Positions 16,968 to 25,593 of a stretch of DNA of 64,000 nucleotides are shown piece by piece; position 1 is the stretch's first letter, and the number at the start of each line of letters is the position of its first letter. The translations under genes and the position numbers were made by a program. The DNA comes from Candidimonas humi. Its GTDB lineage: Bacteria; Pseudomonadota; Gammaproteobacteria; Burkholderiales; Burkholderiaceae_B. The stretch spans positions 1 through 64,000 of the forward strand of contig NZ_JAHTBN010000003.1 in assembly GCF_019166065.1 (NCBI RefSeq), written 5' to 3'. The notes under the pieces were generated by a model, which worked only from the letters and a program-made list of their open reading frames with translations, had not been told where the DNA came from and did not search any database.

Positions 16968-17620
16968 AATATGTCGAGACCCGGCGGCGCGCGGCCTGCG
17001 GGTTTCCCTGCGAAAAAGAAAAAAGAAGAAACAACGGCCAAGGCCCGCGGCATGTGTCCGCGGACGGAGGAGTTTTTTGACTCTCGGGTGGAGGCGTGGG
17101 TGCGCAGGCGCTGGCGGTGATGGAAACCGCGGCTTAGCGGACCCGCGCGAGCGACACTAATGTTGCGGTAACGGGTGTCGTACTGTGGCGCGAGGGTCGG
17201 TGGAATCCGGAACGGACATGCGGCACCTCCCTGTGCGATGGTTGATGATGAAAAATGCAGCGTTGCTGCGGCCTTGCGGCTGTTGCCGGCTTGCTGCCGA
17301 TATATACGTGCTGATACGTGCGATGTGGCGGCGAACGCAGCTGAAATGCCTGTATATTTTACCAGCGTAGCCCCTGGTACGGCAAGATCGCGTGCTGCCG
17401 GCGCGCAACAAACGGCGTGGATAGAAGGTAACTTACTGGCCAGCCGGAAATAGGGAACCCAATGACTTCCCGACGGGAAAAAAAAGGCTCGCAAGCAGGA
17501 TACCCGGCATCCAGGCCTCTTATGGAAGGGAGGCCGCGAAAATGGAAGGGAGGCCGCGAAATATCCGACTTGCCTTTCATCTGCGACTCGGCGTTTGCCG
17601 CCGGAACATGGCGTCCGGCT
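16968..17620. other. Long intergenic region upstream of the ABC transporter
   Basis: About 650 bp with no supportable gene; open frames here lack family likeness and start signals. It presumably contains the leftward promoter of the ABC transporter. Near its right end is the 20-bp tandem duplication at 17522-17561. No RNA gene could be recognised. Confidence 0.45.
17522..17561. repeat. Perfect 20-bp tandem duplication
   Basis: The unit atggaagggaggccgcgaaa occurs twice with no gap and no mismatch, 60 bp beyond the stop codon of the leftward redoxin gene. Perfect identity suggests a recent slippage duplication. Confidence 0.85.
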
Positions 17621-18097
17621 CTACGCGCCTTGTTCCAGCAAGCGCCCGATGGTGGCGCCGAGTTCCATGTCTTCGATGTGGCCGAAGTGATGCAGCCTCA
17701 ATCGTCCCGCGCGGTCGATCAGCAGGGTGGTGGGCGTGCCCTGCATGTTGTAGGCCTGCATGGTCTGCGGCAAGCCGCCATACGCCGATGGCGCGTCGAT
17801 GCCGACTGGAAAGCCTATGCGGTATTCATGCAGGAACGCGGCAAGCGCCGCGCGCGAGCCCTGCGCTTCGTGGTGCTCGAAAACCGTATGCAGTCCGATG
17901 ACCGCAAGGCCGGAACCGACAAACGCCTTGCGCGCGCACAGGGCTTGCGGCAGGCCGAGGCTGACGCAGCCCGGGCACAGCATCTGGAAGGCGATCACAA
18001 GCACGACGCGGCCGCGCAGGGCGGCCAGCGACAGCGGCTCGGGCGTGTTCATCCACTGCAGTACCTGCCATTCGGGCGCGGGGATGGATATGCTCAT
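17621..18097 (-). CDS. Thioredoxin-fold redoxin (AhpC/TSA-like)
   Basis: A 158-residue thioredoxin-fold protein with a CPGC redox motif at residues 41-44, preceded by the strand VVLVIAFQML and followed by VIGLHTVFEH. A later cis-proline-type GTPTTLLIDRAG is present. The family includes peroxiredoxin-like and TlpA-like proteins; the missing signal peptide at the chosen ATG (18097) suggests a cytosolic protein. That start removes 32 unrelated upstream codons and is preceded by aaggcaat. It is a single gene and its oxidation partner is unknown. Confidence 0.8.
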   Translation of the reverse strand: MSISIPAPEWQVLQWMNTPEPLSLAALRGRVVLVIAFQMLCPGCVSLGLPQALCARKAFVGSGLAVIGLHTVFEHHEAQGSRAALAAFLHEYRIGFPVGIDAPSAYGGLPQTMQAYNMQGTPTTLLIDRAGRLRLHHFGHIEDMELGATIGRLLEQGA

Positions 18098-18452
18098 GGG
18101 ATATTGCCTTCTTTTCTTGCTGGGGCCAGGCTGGAATCGGGCGGTTCGCAGGCCTGGGCCGATCCATGCACAGGCGTGGGTAGCTCTTTTCATGCGGGCC
18201 GCCCTTCGTCTTCATATTACTGCTTGGAGCCCGCCGTTCCATGGCCTGGGGATTCGGGCCCGGCAGCCCATCCGCACGGTCTATCTACGCGACCCATCAA
18301 CACGACCCATCAACACGATCCATCAACACGATCGCCGCGGCGCTGGGGGCCGCATGGACATGCGCCGCGGACGGGCGCTATAGTGGCCGTACCGGCGGGC
18401 GGCGGCTCAGGGCGCGGCGCCGCCGGCATGCAAGGCAAGCAGAGGAAACACG
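18098..18452. other. Divergent intergenic region between redoxin and epimerase genes
   Basis: A gene-free 355-bp region containing the 13-bp tandem array at 18291-18329. The Shine-Dalgarno of the epimerase gene (agaggaaac) lies just before 18453. Otherwise I see nothing distinctive. Confidence 0.45.
18291..18329. repeat. Three 13-bp tandem units (gacccatcaacac)
   Basis: Two perfect copies and a third with one change, with a partial fourth starting gatc. The array lies 123 bp upstream of the epimerase start in the divergent promoter region, where copy-number change could alter spacing. Confidence 0.8.
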
Positions 18453-19361
18453 ATGGCAGCAAGCCCCGAAGCCCCGCAGATCATACGCTTGAGCCACGCG
18501 CATGCGTCGGCCGAGTTTGCGCCGTCCGCGGGCGGGCTGTTGATGAAATGGACGGTCGACGGCCAGGACGTCATCCATTGGCCCGGCGCTCCGGACTGGA
18601 CCCCGCCGCACCATATCCGCGGCGGCGATCCGTTGCTCTTCCCGTTCATCGCCAGGCATTATGTGGATGGCAAGCTCGGCTTCTGGAAAGATGCGGCCGG
18701 CGTGGTGCGCGCGCTGCCCATGCATGGCTTTGCGCGCGACTTGCCGTTCGATCACGAAGTAGATGCCGATGGCCTGGGCATCGCCATGACGCTGCGCGAC
18801 GATGCCGCCACGCGCCGCATGTATCCCTTCGGCTTCGTATTCACCGCGCATTTCCGCCTGCATGGCAATGCGCTGGAGACCAGCCTGCGGACTACCAATA
18901 CGGGCGCCGCGCCCATGCCTTATTACCCCGGGCACCATTTCTATTTCGATCTGCCGGCGGCGCGCCGCGGCGACAGTGTCCTGCATCTGCCCGCCAATCG
19001 CGTGCAAGAGGCGCTGCCCCGTGGCGGCGTGACCGAGCCGCGGCCCGGTCCGAGCCGTTGCGTGCTTTCCGACCCGCAATTGATCGACCGCTTTCACGTG
19101 TTGAACGAACCCGGGCTGGTGCATCTGGACATGCCCTGGCGGGGCAGGCGCGTGACGCTCGACCTGGCCGATACCCCATGTCCCTGGTATGCGGTGACCA
19201 CCTGGACGGAAAGCGACAGCGCCGATTTCTATTGCATAGAGCCTTGGCTCGGCCTGCCCGACGCGATCCATCACGGCCAGGGCCTGCGCTGGCTGCAACC
19301 GGGCCAGACCGAAGAGGCGCGCTGCCGCATCAGCGTCGCGCCGCTGGCTGCCGCGGCCTGA
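18453..19361 (+). CDS. Aldose 1-epimerase family protein
   Basis: A 302-residue GalM/YeaD-type mutarotase that interconverts alpha and beta forms of sugars or sugar phosphates. Typical blocks are GGLLMKWTVDGQDVIHWPG, GGDPLLFPFIARH (the family RGGIPxxFP position), MHGFARDLPF with its catalytic histidine, and YYPGHHFYF. The conserved EPW near residue 267 carries the glutamate. Length is normal (about 280-310). No sugar pathway genes are adjacent, so the physiological sugar is not indicated. Confidence 0.87.
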   Translation: MAASPEAPQIIRLSHAHASAEFAPSAGGLLMKWTVDGQDVIHWPGAPDWTPPHHIRGGDPLLFPFIARHYVDGKLGFWKDAAGVVRALPMHGFARDLPFDHEVDADGLGIAMTLRDDAATRRMYPFGFVFTAHFRLHGNALETSLRTTNTGAAPMPYYPGHHFYFDLPAARRGDSVLHLPANRVQEALPRGGVTEPRPGPSRCVLSDPQLIDRFHVLNEPGLVHLDMPWRGRRVTLDLADTPCPWYAVTTWTESDSADFYCIEPWLGLPDAIHHGQGLRWLQPGQTEEARCRISVAPLAAAA

Positions 19362-19430
19362 TACGGATTTGCAATCGGCCGAAGATCCAAGACCTTGCAT
19401 TGCTTTGCCCGGCCTTGTCTTGTTTGGCCA

Positions 19431-19449
19431 GGCCAGGCCTCGCCTGGCC
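19431..19449. terminator. Hairpin between convergent genes
   Basis: The arms ggccaggc and gcctggcc form a perfect 8-bp stem with a 3-base loop, located between the convergent epimerase and cation-efflux genes. No T-run is present on either side. Confidence 0.4.
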
Positions 19450-19516
19450 GCGCCACCTCGCTACCTGCATCGCCTGCATATAGCCCGCTGTCCAGGCCTT
19501 CTTGTCGATTACCGGC

Positions 19517-20485
19517 CTATCCCTGTTTTTGATTCTGTTCCCGGACTATGGAATCGGAGTTTGGCGCATCGGCGTTCGCTTGCCCCCGGCGCGGCCATAC
19601 CGGGTCGAAGTGCGTCATCACGTCCAGCACGGGTTCGTGCTGCATGACGCGCTTGCGGGCTTCTTCCGCAATGGCGTGGCCCTGGGCGATGGTGAGCGCG
19701 GCATCCATTTCCAGGTCGACTTCCACCCAGATCATGTCGCCCATCTTGCGCGTCTTCAGCCTGTGCACGCCCAGCACGCCCGGCGTGGACGCCAGCTGGG
19801 CGCGGATGCGCGCCTGCGCTTGGGCGTCGACGGCGCCGTCCATCAGGTCGTGGAAGGCGGCGATGAAGAATTTGGACCCGACACGGGCGATCATGACGCC
19901 GACGATCAGCGCGGCCAGCGGGTCGGCCAGCGGAAAACCCGCCAGGTTGGCGATGATGCCGAGGGCCACCACCAGCGAGGACGCCGCGTCCGAGCGGGCG
20001 TGCCAGGCATTGGCCGCCAGCAGTGACGAGCGCAGCCGCTTGGCGACGCGCATCATGTAGCGGAACAGCAATTCTTTGGTGCACAGGGCCAGCAGGGCCA
20101 CGCCCAGGGCCGCAACGCCGACGGTGCCCAGGTCGGCCGGATTCTGCAGCCGTGTGAACGCGTTCCACACCATGCCCGCGCCGACGATCATCAATATGGC
20201 GCCCAGCATCAGGGACGCGGCGTTCTCGAAGCGGCGGTGCCCGTACTGGTGGTCGGCGTCCGGCGCCTTCAGGCTGTGCTTGCCGGCTACCAGCACGACC
20301 GTGTCGGACACCACGTCGGAAAAAGAATGCAAGGCGTCGGCCACCAGGGCCTGGGAATGCGAGAGCATGCCCACTGTCGCCTGGACCGCGATCAAGCACG
20401 TGTTGACGGCGATGCTGGTCAGGGTGCTGCGGCGGCCTTCGGCCGGATTGGGGAAATTGCGCGGAGTGTCGGGCGAGGCGTCCAT
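19517..20485 (-). CDS. Cation diffusion facilitator (divalent metal exporter)
   Basis: A 322-residue CDF-family inner-membrane proton/metal antiporter, probably exporting zinc, iron(II) or manganese. Six hydrophobic segments fill residues 20-225; the metal-site motifs are ADALHSFSDVVSD near 50 and NAWHARSDAASS near 160. The C-terminal cytosolic domain (about 230-305) has the usual ferredoxin-like pattern DMIWVEVDLEMDAALTI. It is divergent from the potassium channel gene; a four-copy 14-bp tandem repeat lies between them. Confidence 0.9.
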   Translation of the reverse strand: MDASPDTPRNFPNPAEGRRSTLTSIAVNTCLIAVQATVGMLSHSQALVADALHSFSDVVSDTVVLVAGKHSLKAPDADHQYGHRRFENAASLMLGAILMIVGAGMVWNAFTRLQNPADLGTVGVAALGVALLALCTKELLFRYMMRVAKRLRSSLLAANAWHARSDAASSLVVALGIIANLAGFPLADPLAALIVGVMIARVGSKFFIAAFHDLMDGAVDAQAQARIRAQLASTPGVLGVHRLKTRKMGDMIWVEVDLEMDAALTIAQGHAIAEEARKRVMQHEPVLDVMTHFDPVWPRRGQANADAPNSDSIVREQNQKQG

Positions 20486-20519
20486 GGGGACTTGTTGTCG
20501 GGCGATGCTTGATGTTAAC

Positions 20520-20575
20520 AGGTGCGGCCGGCTAGGTGCGGCCGGCCAGGTGCGGCCGATGAGGTGCGTCCGGCG
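20520..20575. repeat. Four 14-bp tandem units in a divergent promoter region
   Basis: Four adjacent units (aggtgcggccggct and close variants) fill 56 bp, starting 34 bp from the cation exporter start and ending 42 bp before the potassium channel start. A change in unit number would alter promoter or leader spacing for one or both genes, as in phase-variable loci. Units 1 and 2 differ by one base and units 3 and 4 by a few. Confidence 0.85.
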
Positions 20576-20617
20576 CCCGGATGGCTTGCGCTAAACTCGG
20601 TGCAACCCGGACTCCGC

Positions 20618-21835
20618 ATGTCGAGGAATGCCTTGAAGCTTCAACTCATCCGCAACCGGCTCGCACGTCTGCTCGGCGGCGCACCGCTGGGGTGGATCCT
20701 GGCCGCGCTCGTGGTGCTGGACGGCTATCTGTTCCTGCAACCCGGCCTGTCCGCAGTCAGGCAGGTGCCGGTGCAGGGCTGGCGCGGCTGGCTGGCCATG
20801 GACAACCTGAATGCGCTGCTGCAGTCGGGGGTGGCGGGCCTGCCGCGCCTGATGCTGGGCGCTGGCTTGCAGCTCATGGCCCTGGGTCTGATCCTGCGCG
20901 CGCGTATCGCCTGGGCGTTTTCGTTGCTGCTGCTGATCGCGGTGGGCACTTTCTCGCTATGGCAGGCCAACGGACATGTGGGCCTGGCCGCCTATACATT
21001 GCTGCTGGTATGCCTGCTGGTGGTCTATTGGCGGCAGTTCGACCGTTCCAGCCTGGCGGCGGGCTCGCTGTTCGCGGTGCTCAGCATCGTGTCGCTGCTG
21101 ATCTATGCCGTGTATGGCAGCCTCTACCTGGGCGACGATTTCCAGCCGAAGATCCACGACGCCGCCACCGCGCTGTATTTCTCTATCGTGTCGATGTCCA
21201 CCGTGGGCTACGGCGACATCACGCCGCAGAGTACCGCGGCGCGCCTGTTTTCGGCTTCCATCATCATCCTCGGCATCACGGTGTTCGCTACGTCCGTCAG
21301 CGCCATCGTCGGGCCTATCATAGGCGGCAACCTGAAACGCCTGGTCAAGGGGCGACTGTCCAACGTCATGAGAAAGAACCACATCATCATCGCCGGCGCG
21401 ACGCCGCTGGCGCAAAGCGTCTACGAAGGCCTGCGCCGGCGCGGCCACAACGTGACCGTGGTCGTGCCCGATGGGGTGCAGCACGGCTATCCGGCCGACG
21501 CCGATCTGATCCAGGGCGACCCCACCGACGCGTCGGTGCTGACCGAGGCCGGGGCGCCGCGCGCGGAATATGTGCTGGCCTTGCGCGACGACGATGCCGA
21601 GAACGCCTTCATCGTGCTGGCCGCCAAAGAAATCGCCGGGCCCGAAACGCGCACGGTGGCGCTGGCCAATACCACCACCCACCTGCAGAAAATCAAGAGC
21701 GTGAACCCGGACATGGTGTTCTCGCTGCAGTTGCTGGGCAGCGAGATCTTGTTGCGTACGCTCAGCGGCGAGCCGCTGGACAGCGACGCCATCACGCGGC
21801 TGTTCTTCGCGCGCAGCACCCAGCCTTCGGCCTGA
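20618..21835 (+). CDS. Potassium channel with TrkA/RCK regulatory domain
   Basis: A 405-residue inner-membrane channel. About six hydrophobic segments precede the selectivity filter TVGYGDI (near 196-202). A cytosolic RCK/TrkA-N domain follows, beginning HIIIAGATPLAQSVYEGLRR and continuing with a nucleotide-binding-like fold. It resembles Kch-type voltage-gated-like channels. The ATG at 20618 is chosen because the upstream codons run through the tandem repeat and show no similarity. It would conduct potassium, gated by ligand binding to the RCK domain. The gene stands alone. Confidence 0.88.
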   Translation: MSRNALKLQLIRNRLARLLGGAPLGWILAALVVLDGYLFLQPGLSAVRQVPVQGWRGWLAMDNLNALLQSGVAGLPRLMLGAGLQLMALGLILRARIAWAFSLLLLIAVGTFSLWQANGHVGLAAYTLLLVCLLVVYWRQFDRSSLAAGSLFAVLSIVSLLIYAVYGSLYLGDDFQPKIHDAATALYFSIVSMSTVGYGDITPQSTAARLFSASIIILGITVFATSVSAIVGPIIGGNLKRLVKGRLSNVMRKNHIIIAGATPLAQSVYEGLRRRGHNVTVVVPDGVQHGYPADADLIQGDPTDASVLTEAGAPRAEYVLALRDDDAENAFIVLAAKEIAGPETRTVALANTTTHLQKIKSVNPDMVFSLQLLGSEILLRTLSGEPLDSDAITRLFFARSTQPSA

Positions 21836-21877
21836 TTGCCCGGCCGCGCGCGCAAGGCGGCGCCTGACGTTAGCGGC

Positions 21878-23959
21878 TCAGTGTATGCGCATGCCGGGCT
21901 GCGCGCCGGGGCAGGGTTCCAGGATGTAGATGCCGGCGTCGACGCTTTCGTCCTCGTGGCTGGCGGCCAGCACCATGCCCTCGGACACCCCGAAGCGCAT
22001 CTTGCGCGGCGCCAGGTTGGCCACCAGCACCGTCAGCTTGCCGACCAGGTCGGCCGGCGCGTAGGCCGACTTGATGCCCGAGAACACCTGGCGATGGCGG
22101 CCTTCGCCAACGTCGAGGGTCAGGCGCAAGAGCTTGTCCGAGCCTTCGACCGCGGCGCAGTCGACGATGCGCGCGATGCGCAGGTCGATCTTGGCGAAAT
22201 CCTTGATGTCTATGGTGTCGGCAATGGGCTCGCCGCCCGGCGCGGGCGCAGCGGCCTCGGGCGCCTGCGGCGGCTCGAAGAGCTGGTCGAGCAGCTTGGG
22301 GTCGACGCGCTGCATCAGGTGCTTGAAGGCGGCGATGCGGGTCGGCGGTTCGGCGGCGTCGGCCCAGGCGAAGCCGTGTTCCAGGCCGAACAATTCGTGC
22401 GCCACGGTCTGCGCCAGCGCCGGCAGCACCGGGGCCAGCATCACCGACAGCGCCTTGAAGCCCGCCAGCGCGCGCGAACACACGTCCTGCAGCGCGGCCT
22501 TGCGCTCGGCGTCGGCCTGTTCCAGGCCCTTGGCCATGACCCAGGGCTGGGCAGCGTCGAAAGCCTGGTTGATGCGGTCGGCGTAGGCCATGGCGTTGCG
22601 TATGGCCCGGCCGTATTCGCGCGCTTCGAAATCGGCGCGCACGCTTTCGGCGGCCTGGGCCAGTTCGGCGCGCAGCGCCGCGACGTCGCCCTGGTAGGCC
22701 AGTTCGCCGCCGAAATGCTTGTTGATGAAATTGGCCGCGCGGCTGGCGATATTGACGTACTTGCCGACCAGGTCGCTATTGACGCGGGCCACGAAGTCGT
22801 CGGGATTGAAGTCCAGGTCTTCGACGCGCGCATTGAGCTTGGCGGCGATGTAGTAGCGCAGCCATTCGGCGTTCATGCCCAGTTCCAGGTAGCGCAGCGG
22901 CGAGATGCCTGTGCCGCGGCTCTTGGACATTTTCTCGCCGCTGACGGTGATGAAGCCGTGCACGTTCAGGGCGTCGGGCACCTTGCGCCCGGAGAAATAC
23001 AGCACCGCGGGCCAGAACAGGGCGTGGAAATAAACGATGTCCTTGCCGATGAAATGTATCTGCTCGGTGGGCCCGGCAGGGTCCAGCAGCGCGTCGAAAT
23101 CCAGGCCACGCTTTGCGCAATACGCCATGAGCGAGGCCAGGTAGCCTATGGGCGCGTCCAGCCACACATAGAAAAACTTGCCCGGAGCGTCGGGGATGGG
23201 AATGCCGAAATAGGGGGCGTCGCGCGAGATGTCCCAATCGGCCAGGTTGGATTCGGCGCCGGAGGCGCCGCCGCCCAGCCATTCGCGGGTCTTGGCCAGC
23301 ACCTCGGGCTGCAGCCGCTTATGGCCGGCGGCATTGCTGCCGGCGGTCCAGGACTGCAGGAATTCCACGCAGCGCGGATCGGACAGCTTGAAGAAGAAGT
23401 GTTCGGACGACTTGAGCACCGGCGTGGCTCGGGTCAGCGTCGAGTAAGGCTCGATCAGGTCGGTCGGGGCATAGACCGCGCCGCAGACCTCGCAGGAATC
23501 GCCGTACTGGTCCTTGGCATGGCAGTTCGGGCATTCGCCCTTGATGTAGCGGTCGGGCAGGAACATGCCCTTGACCGGATCGTAGAACTGCTCGATGGTG
23601 CGGGTGGTGATCAGGCCCTGTTCTTTCAGGCGCAGGTAGATCTGCTGCGACAGCAGTGCGTTTTCCTGGGAATCGGTGCTGTGCCAGTGGTCGAACTCGA
23701 CATGGAAGCCGTGCAGGTATTGCGGGCGCTCGCCCGCGTAGCGGGCCACCAGGGCCTGCGGACTGATGCCTTCGCTTTCGGCCTTGAGCATGATGGGCGC
23801 GCCATGCGCGTCGTCGGCGCCCACGAAGTGCACAGTATGCCCGGCCATGCGCATCGAGCGCACCCAGATATCGGCCTGGATGTATTCCATGATGTGGCCG
23901 ATGTGGAAGGAACCGTTGGCGTAGGGCAGGGCAGTGGTGACGAAGAGCGTGCGCGGCAT
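21878..23959 (-). CDS. metG: Methionyl-tRNA synthetase
   Basis: A 693-residue class I synthetase that charges tRNA-Met. HIGH is at 19-22 in [11 protein letters not shown] and KMSKS at 343-347. The zinc knuckle has cysteines at 143, 146, 156 and 159. The last 110 residues form the EMAP-II-like tRNA-binding and dimerisation domain ([20 protein letters not shown]). Length fits the long dimeric form. The start at 23959 gives the canonical [16 protein letters not shown] beginning and drops 36 unrelated codons. Usually essential; apbC downstream of the next gene runs in the opposite direction. Confidence 0.97.
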   Translation of the reverse strand: MPRTLFVTTALPYANGSFHIGHIMEYIQADIWVRSMRMAGHTVHFVGADDAHGAPIMLKAESEGISPQALVARYAGERPQYLHGFHVEFDHWHSTDSQENALLSQQIYLRLKEQGLITTRTIEQFYDPVKGMFLPDRYIKGECPNCHAKDQYGDSCEVCGAVYAPTDLIEPYSTLTRATPVLKSSEHFFFKLSDPRCVEFLQSWTAGSNAAGHKRLQPEVLAKTREWLGGGASGAESNLADWDISRDAPYFGIPIPDAPGKFFYVWLDAPIGYLASLMAYCAKRGLDFDALLDPAGPTEQIHFIGKDIVYFHALFWPAVLYFSGRKVPDALNVHGFITVSGEKMSKSRGTGISPLRYLELGMNAEWLRYYIAAKLNARVEDLDFNPDDFVARVNSDLVGKYVNIASRAANFINKHFGGELAYQGDVAALRAELAQAAESVRADFEAREYGRAIRNAMAYADRINQAFDAAQPWVMAKGLEQADAERKAALQDVCSRALAGFKALSVMLAPVLPALAQTVAHELFGLEHGFAWADAAEPPTRIAAFKHLMQRVDPKLLDQLFEPPQAPEAAAPAPGGEPIADTIDIKDFAKIDLRIARIVDCAAVEGSDKLLRLTLDVGEGRHRQVFSGIKSAYAPADLVGKLTVLVANLAPRKMRFGVSEGMVLAASHEDESVDAGIYILEPCPGAQPGMRIH

Positions 23960-24142
23960 GAGTGCGTAGGGGCGAAAGTGATGAATGTAAGGAAAGGAAT
24001 CAGAAATAGAACGGGCCCGGCGGGCAGTTTCGGCCCGCCGGGCAAATACTGGCAAAGCTAGAGGCAAAGTTTACCGCGCCAGCGTCCGGCCATGGCCGCT
24101 GGCCGCCGCGCCCCGGGGCGGAAAGAAGAGCCCGGACTCGGT

Positions 24143-24391
24143 CTAGTGGATTTCGCGCATTTCCACGTCGACCACATCTTTGTTTTTAAATGTCTTTTTA
24201 TGCGGCGACGGTTTGTGGCGCTGGTCCCAGTAGGCGCGTACGCCGAAGGGGCGGCCCTTGATGCGCGCCACTACGTACAGTACGGCAATTGCAATCGCCG
24301 TGGAAACCATGAAAATGAAAGCCATGATGGTGCCGAAGACCGCCAGCACCAGGAATAGCCCTACTCTCAGTATTTGATTGAATGTGTTCAT
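24143..24391 (-). CDS. Small membrane protein of unknown function
   Basis: An 82-residue protein with one long or two closely spaced hydrophobic segments (about residues 8-45), followed by a basic tail containing RPFGVRAYWDQRHKPSPHKK. The tail is likely cytosolic under the positive-inside rule. It lies between metG and the divergent apbC, and its composition is coding-like. I do not recognise a characterised family. Confidence 0.65.
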   Translation of the reverse strand: MNTFNQILRVGLFLVLAVFGTIMAFIFMVSTAIAIAVLYVVARIKGRPFGVRAYWDQRHKPSPHKKTFKNKDVVDVEMREIH

Positions 24392-24503
24392 TGTGTAGTG
24401 TAGACAGCCCGTGCGGAAAATAATTCCGCCAATCCGCTATTCTTTAGGCTGCAGTCGTCTTTAGGCTGAAGTCATTGTAATCCCTTGGAAAGGCTGGATT
24501 GAA

Positions 24504-25589
24504 ATGAGTGTGACCCCACAACAGATTCGTGCGACGCTGGCGCAGGTGGAAGACCCCCGCAGCGGCGCGGCCCTGGCCATTACGGCAGGCAATAGCGATG
24601 TCCATCTGGACGGCAACGAGCTGAGCCTCGTGCTCGCCCTGGGCCATCCGCTGCACAATCGCCAGACGGAGCTGCGAAAGCGTATCGAGGCCGCGGTGCG
24701 CGGCCTGGGGTTGGAGCTCAAGGACATGCGCGTCACCACCTCGCTGGTCTCCACGCATGCGGTGCAAGGCGGGCTCGAACCGCTGCCCAATGTGCGCAAC
24801 ATCATTGCGGTAGCTTCGGGCAAGGGCGGCGTGGGCAAGAGCACCACGGCGGTCAACCTGGCCCTGGCGCTGCAGCGCCAGGGCGCGCGCGTGGGGCTGC
24901 TCGATGCCGACATCTACGGCCCCAGCGTGCCCATCATGCTGGGCCTGTCCGGCCGCCCCAAGAGCAACGACGGCAAGACCATGGAACCGCTGGTCGGCCA
25001 CGGCTTGCAGGCCAATTCCATAGGCTTCCTGATCGATGCCGACGCGCCCGCGATCTGGCGCGGCCCCATGGTGACCCAGGCGGTCGAACAACTGCTGCGC
25101 CAGACCAACTGGGACCGCCTCGACTATCTCATCGTCGACATGCCTCCGGGAACGGGCGATATCGCCCTGACCATGGCGCAAAAGGTGCCGCTGGCCGGCG
25201 CGGTCATCGTCACCACGCCGCAAGACCTGGCCCTGGCCGATGCGCGCAAGGCCTTGCGGATGTTCCAGAAGGTCAACGTGCCGGTGCTGGGCGTGGTCGA
25301 GAACATGTCGGTGCACGTGTGTTCGCATTGCGGGCATGCCGAGCCGATCTTCGGCGAGCATGGCGGGCGCGACATGGCGGCGGAATTCAATCTGCCCTGG
25401 CTCGGCGCCTTGCCGCTGCGCATGGACATCCGCCAGCAGACCGACTCGGGATCGCCCACCGTGGCGGCCGATCCCCAGGGTCCGGTCGCGGCCATGTACC
25501 TGGACGTGGCGCGCAAGGTCGCCGACATCGTGGCCAGCCTGCCCCACGATGCCGCGGGCAAGGCGCCGCCGGCCGCGGCCGCGCACTGA
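24504..25589 (+). CDS. apbC: Iron-sulfur cluster carrier ATPase, Mrp/ApbC family
   Basis: A 361-residue P-loop scaffold that binds and transfers [4Fe-4S] clusters to apoproteins. The N-terminal 90 residues match the MIP18/DUF59-like domain. The deviant Walker A GKGGVGKS is at 106-113. The cluster-ligating pair CSHC is at about 273-276, and YLIVDMPPGTGDIALTM is the Walker B/switch region. The tail is alanine-rich. The cytosolic aconitase and the MoaA partner of the nearby moa genes are typical iron-sulfur clients, but direct links are inference. The gene is divergent from the small membrane protein gene, followed closely by tamA. Confidence 0.93.
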   Translation: MSVTPQQIRATLAQVEDPRSGAALAITAGNSDVHLDGNELSLVLALGHPLHNRQTELRKRIEAAVRGLGLELKDMRVTTSLVSTHAVQGGLEPLPNVRNIIAVASGKGGVGKSTTAVNLALALQRQGARVGLLDADIYGPSVPIMLGLSGRPKSNDGKTMEPLVGHGLQANSIGFLIDADAPAIWRGPMVTQAVEQLLRQTNWDRLDYLIVDMPPGTGDIALTMAQKVPLAGAVIVTTPQDLALADARKALRMFQKVNVPVLGVVENMSVHVCSHCGHAEPIFGEHGGRDMAAEFNLPWLGALPLRMDIRQQTDSGSPTVAADPQGPVAAMYLDVARKVADIVASLPHDAAGKAPPAAAAH

Positions 25590-25593
25590 CGGG

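Noticed and set aside
14191-17034. 947-codon leftward open frame across the ALDH end and ABC transporter
   Set aside because: It is a high-GC shadow frame rich in Arg/Ala/Gly; the real ABC transporter is in another frame with intact Walker motifs.
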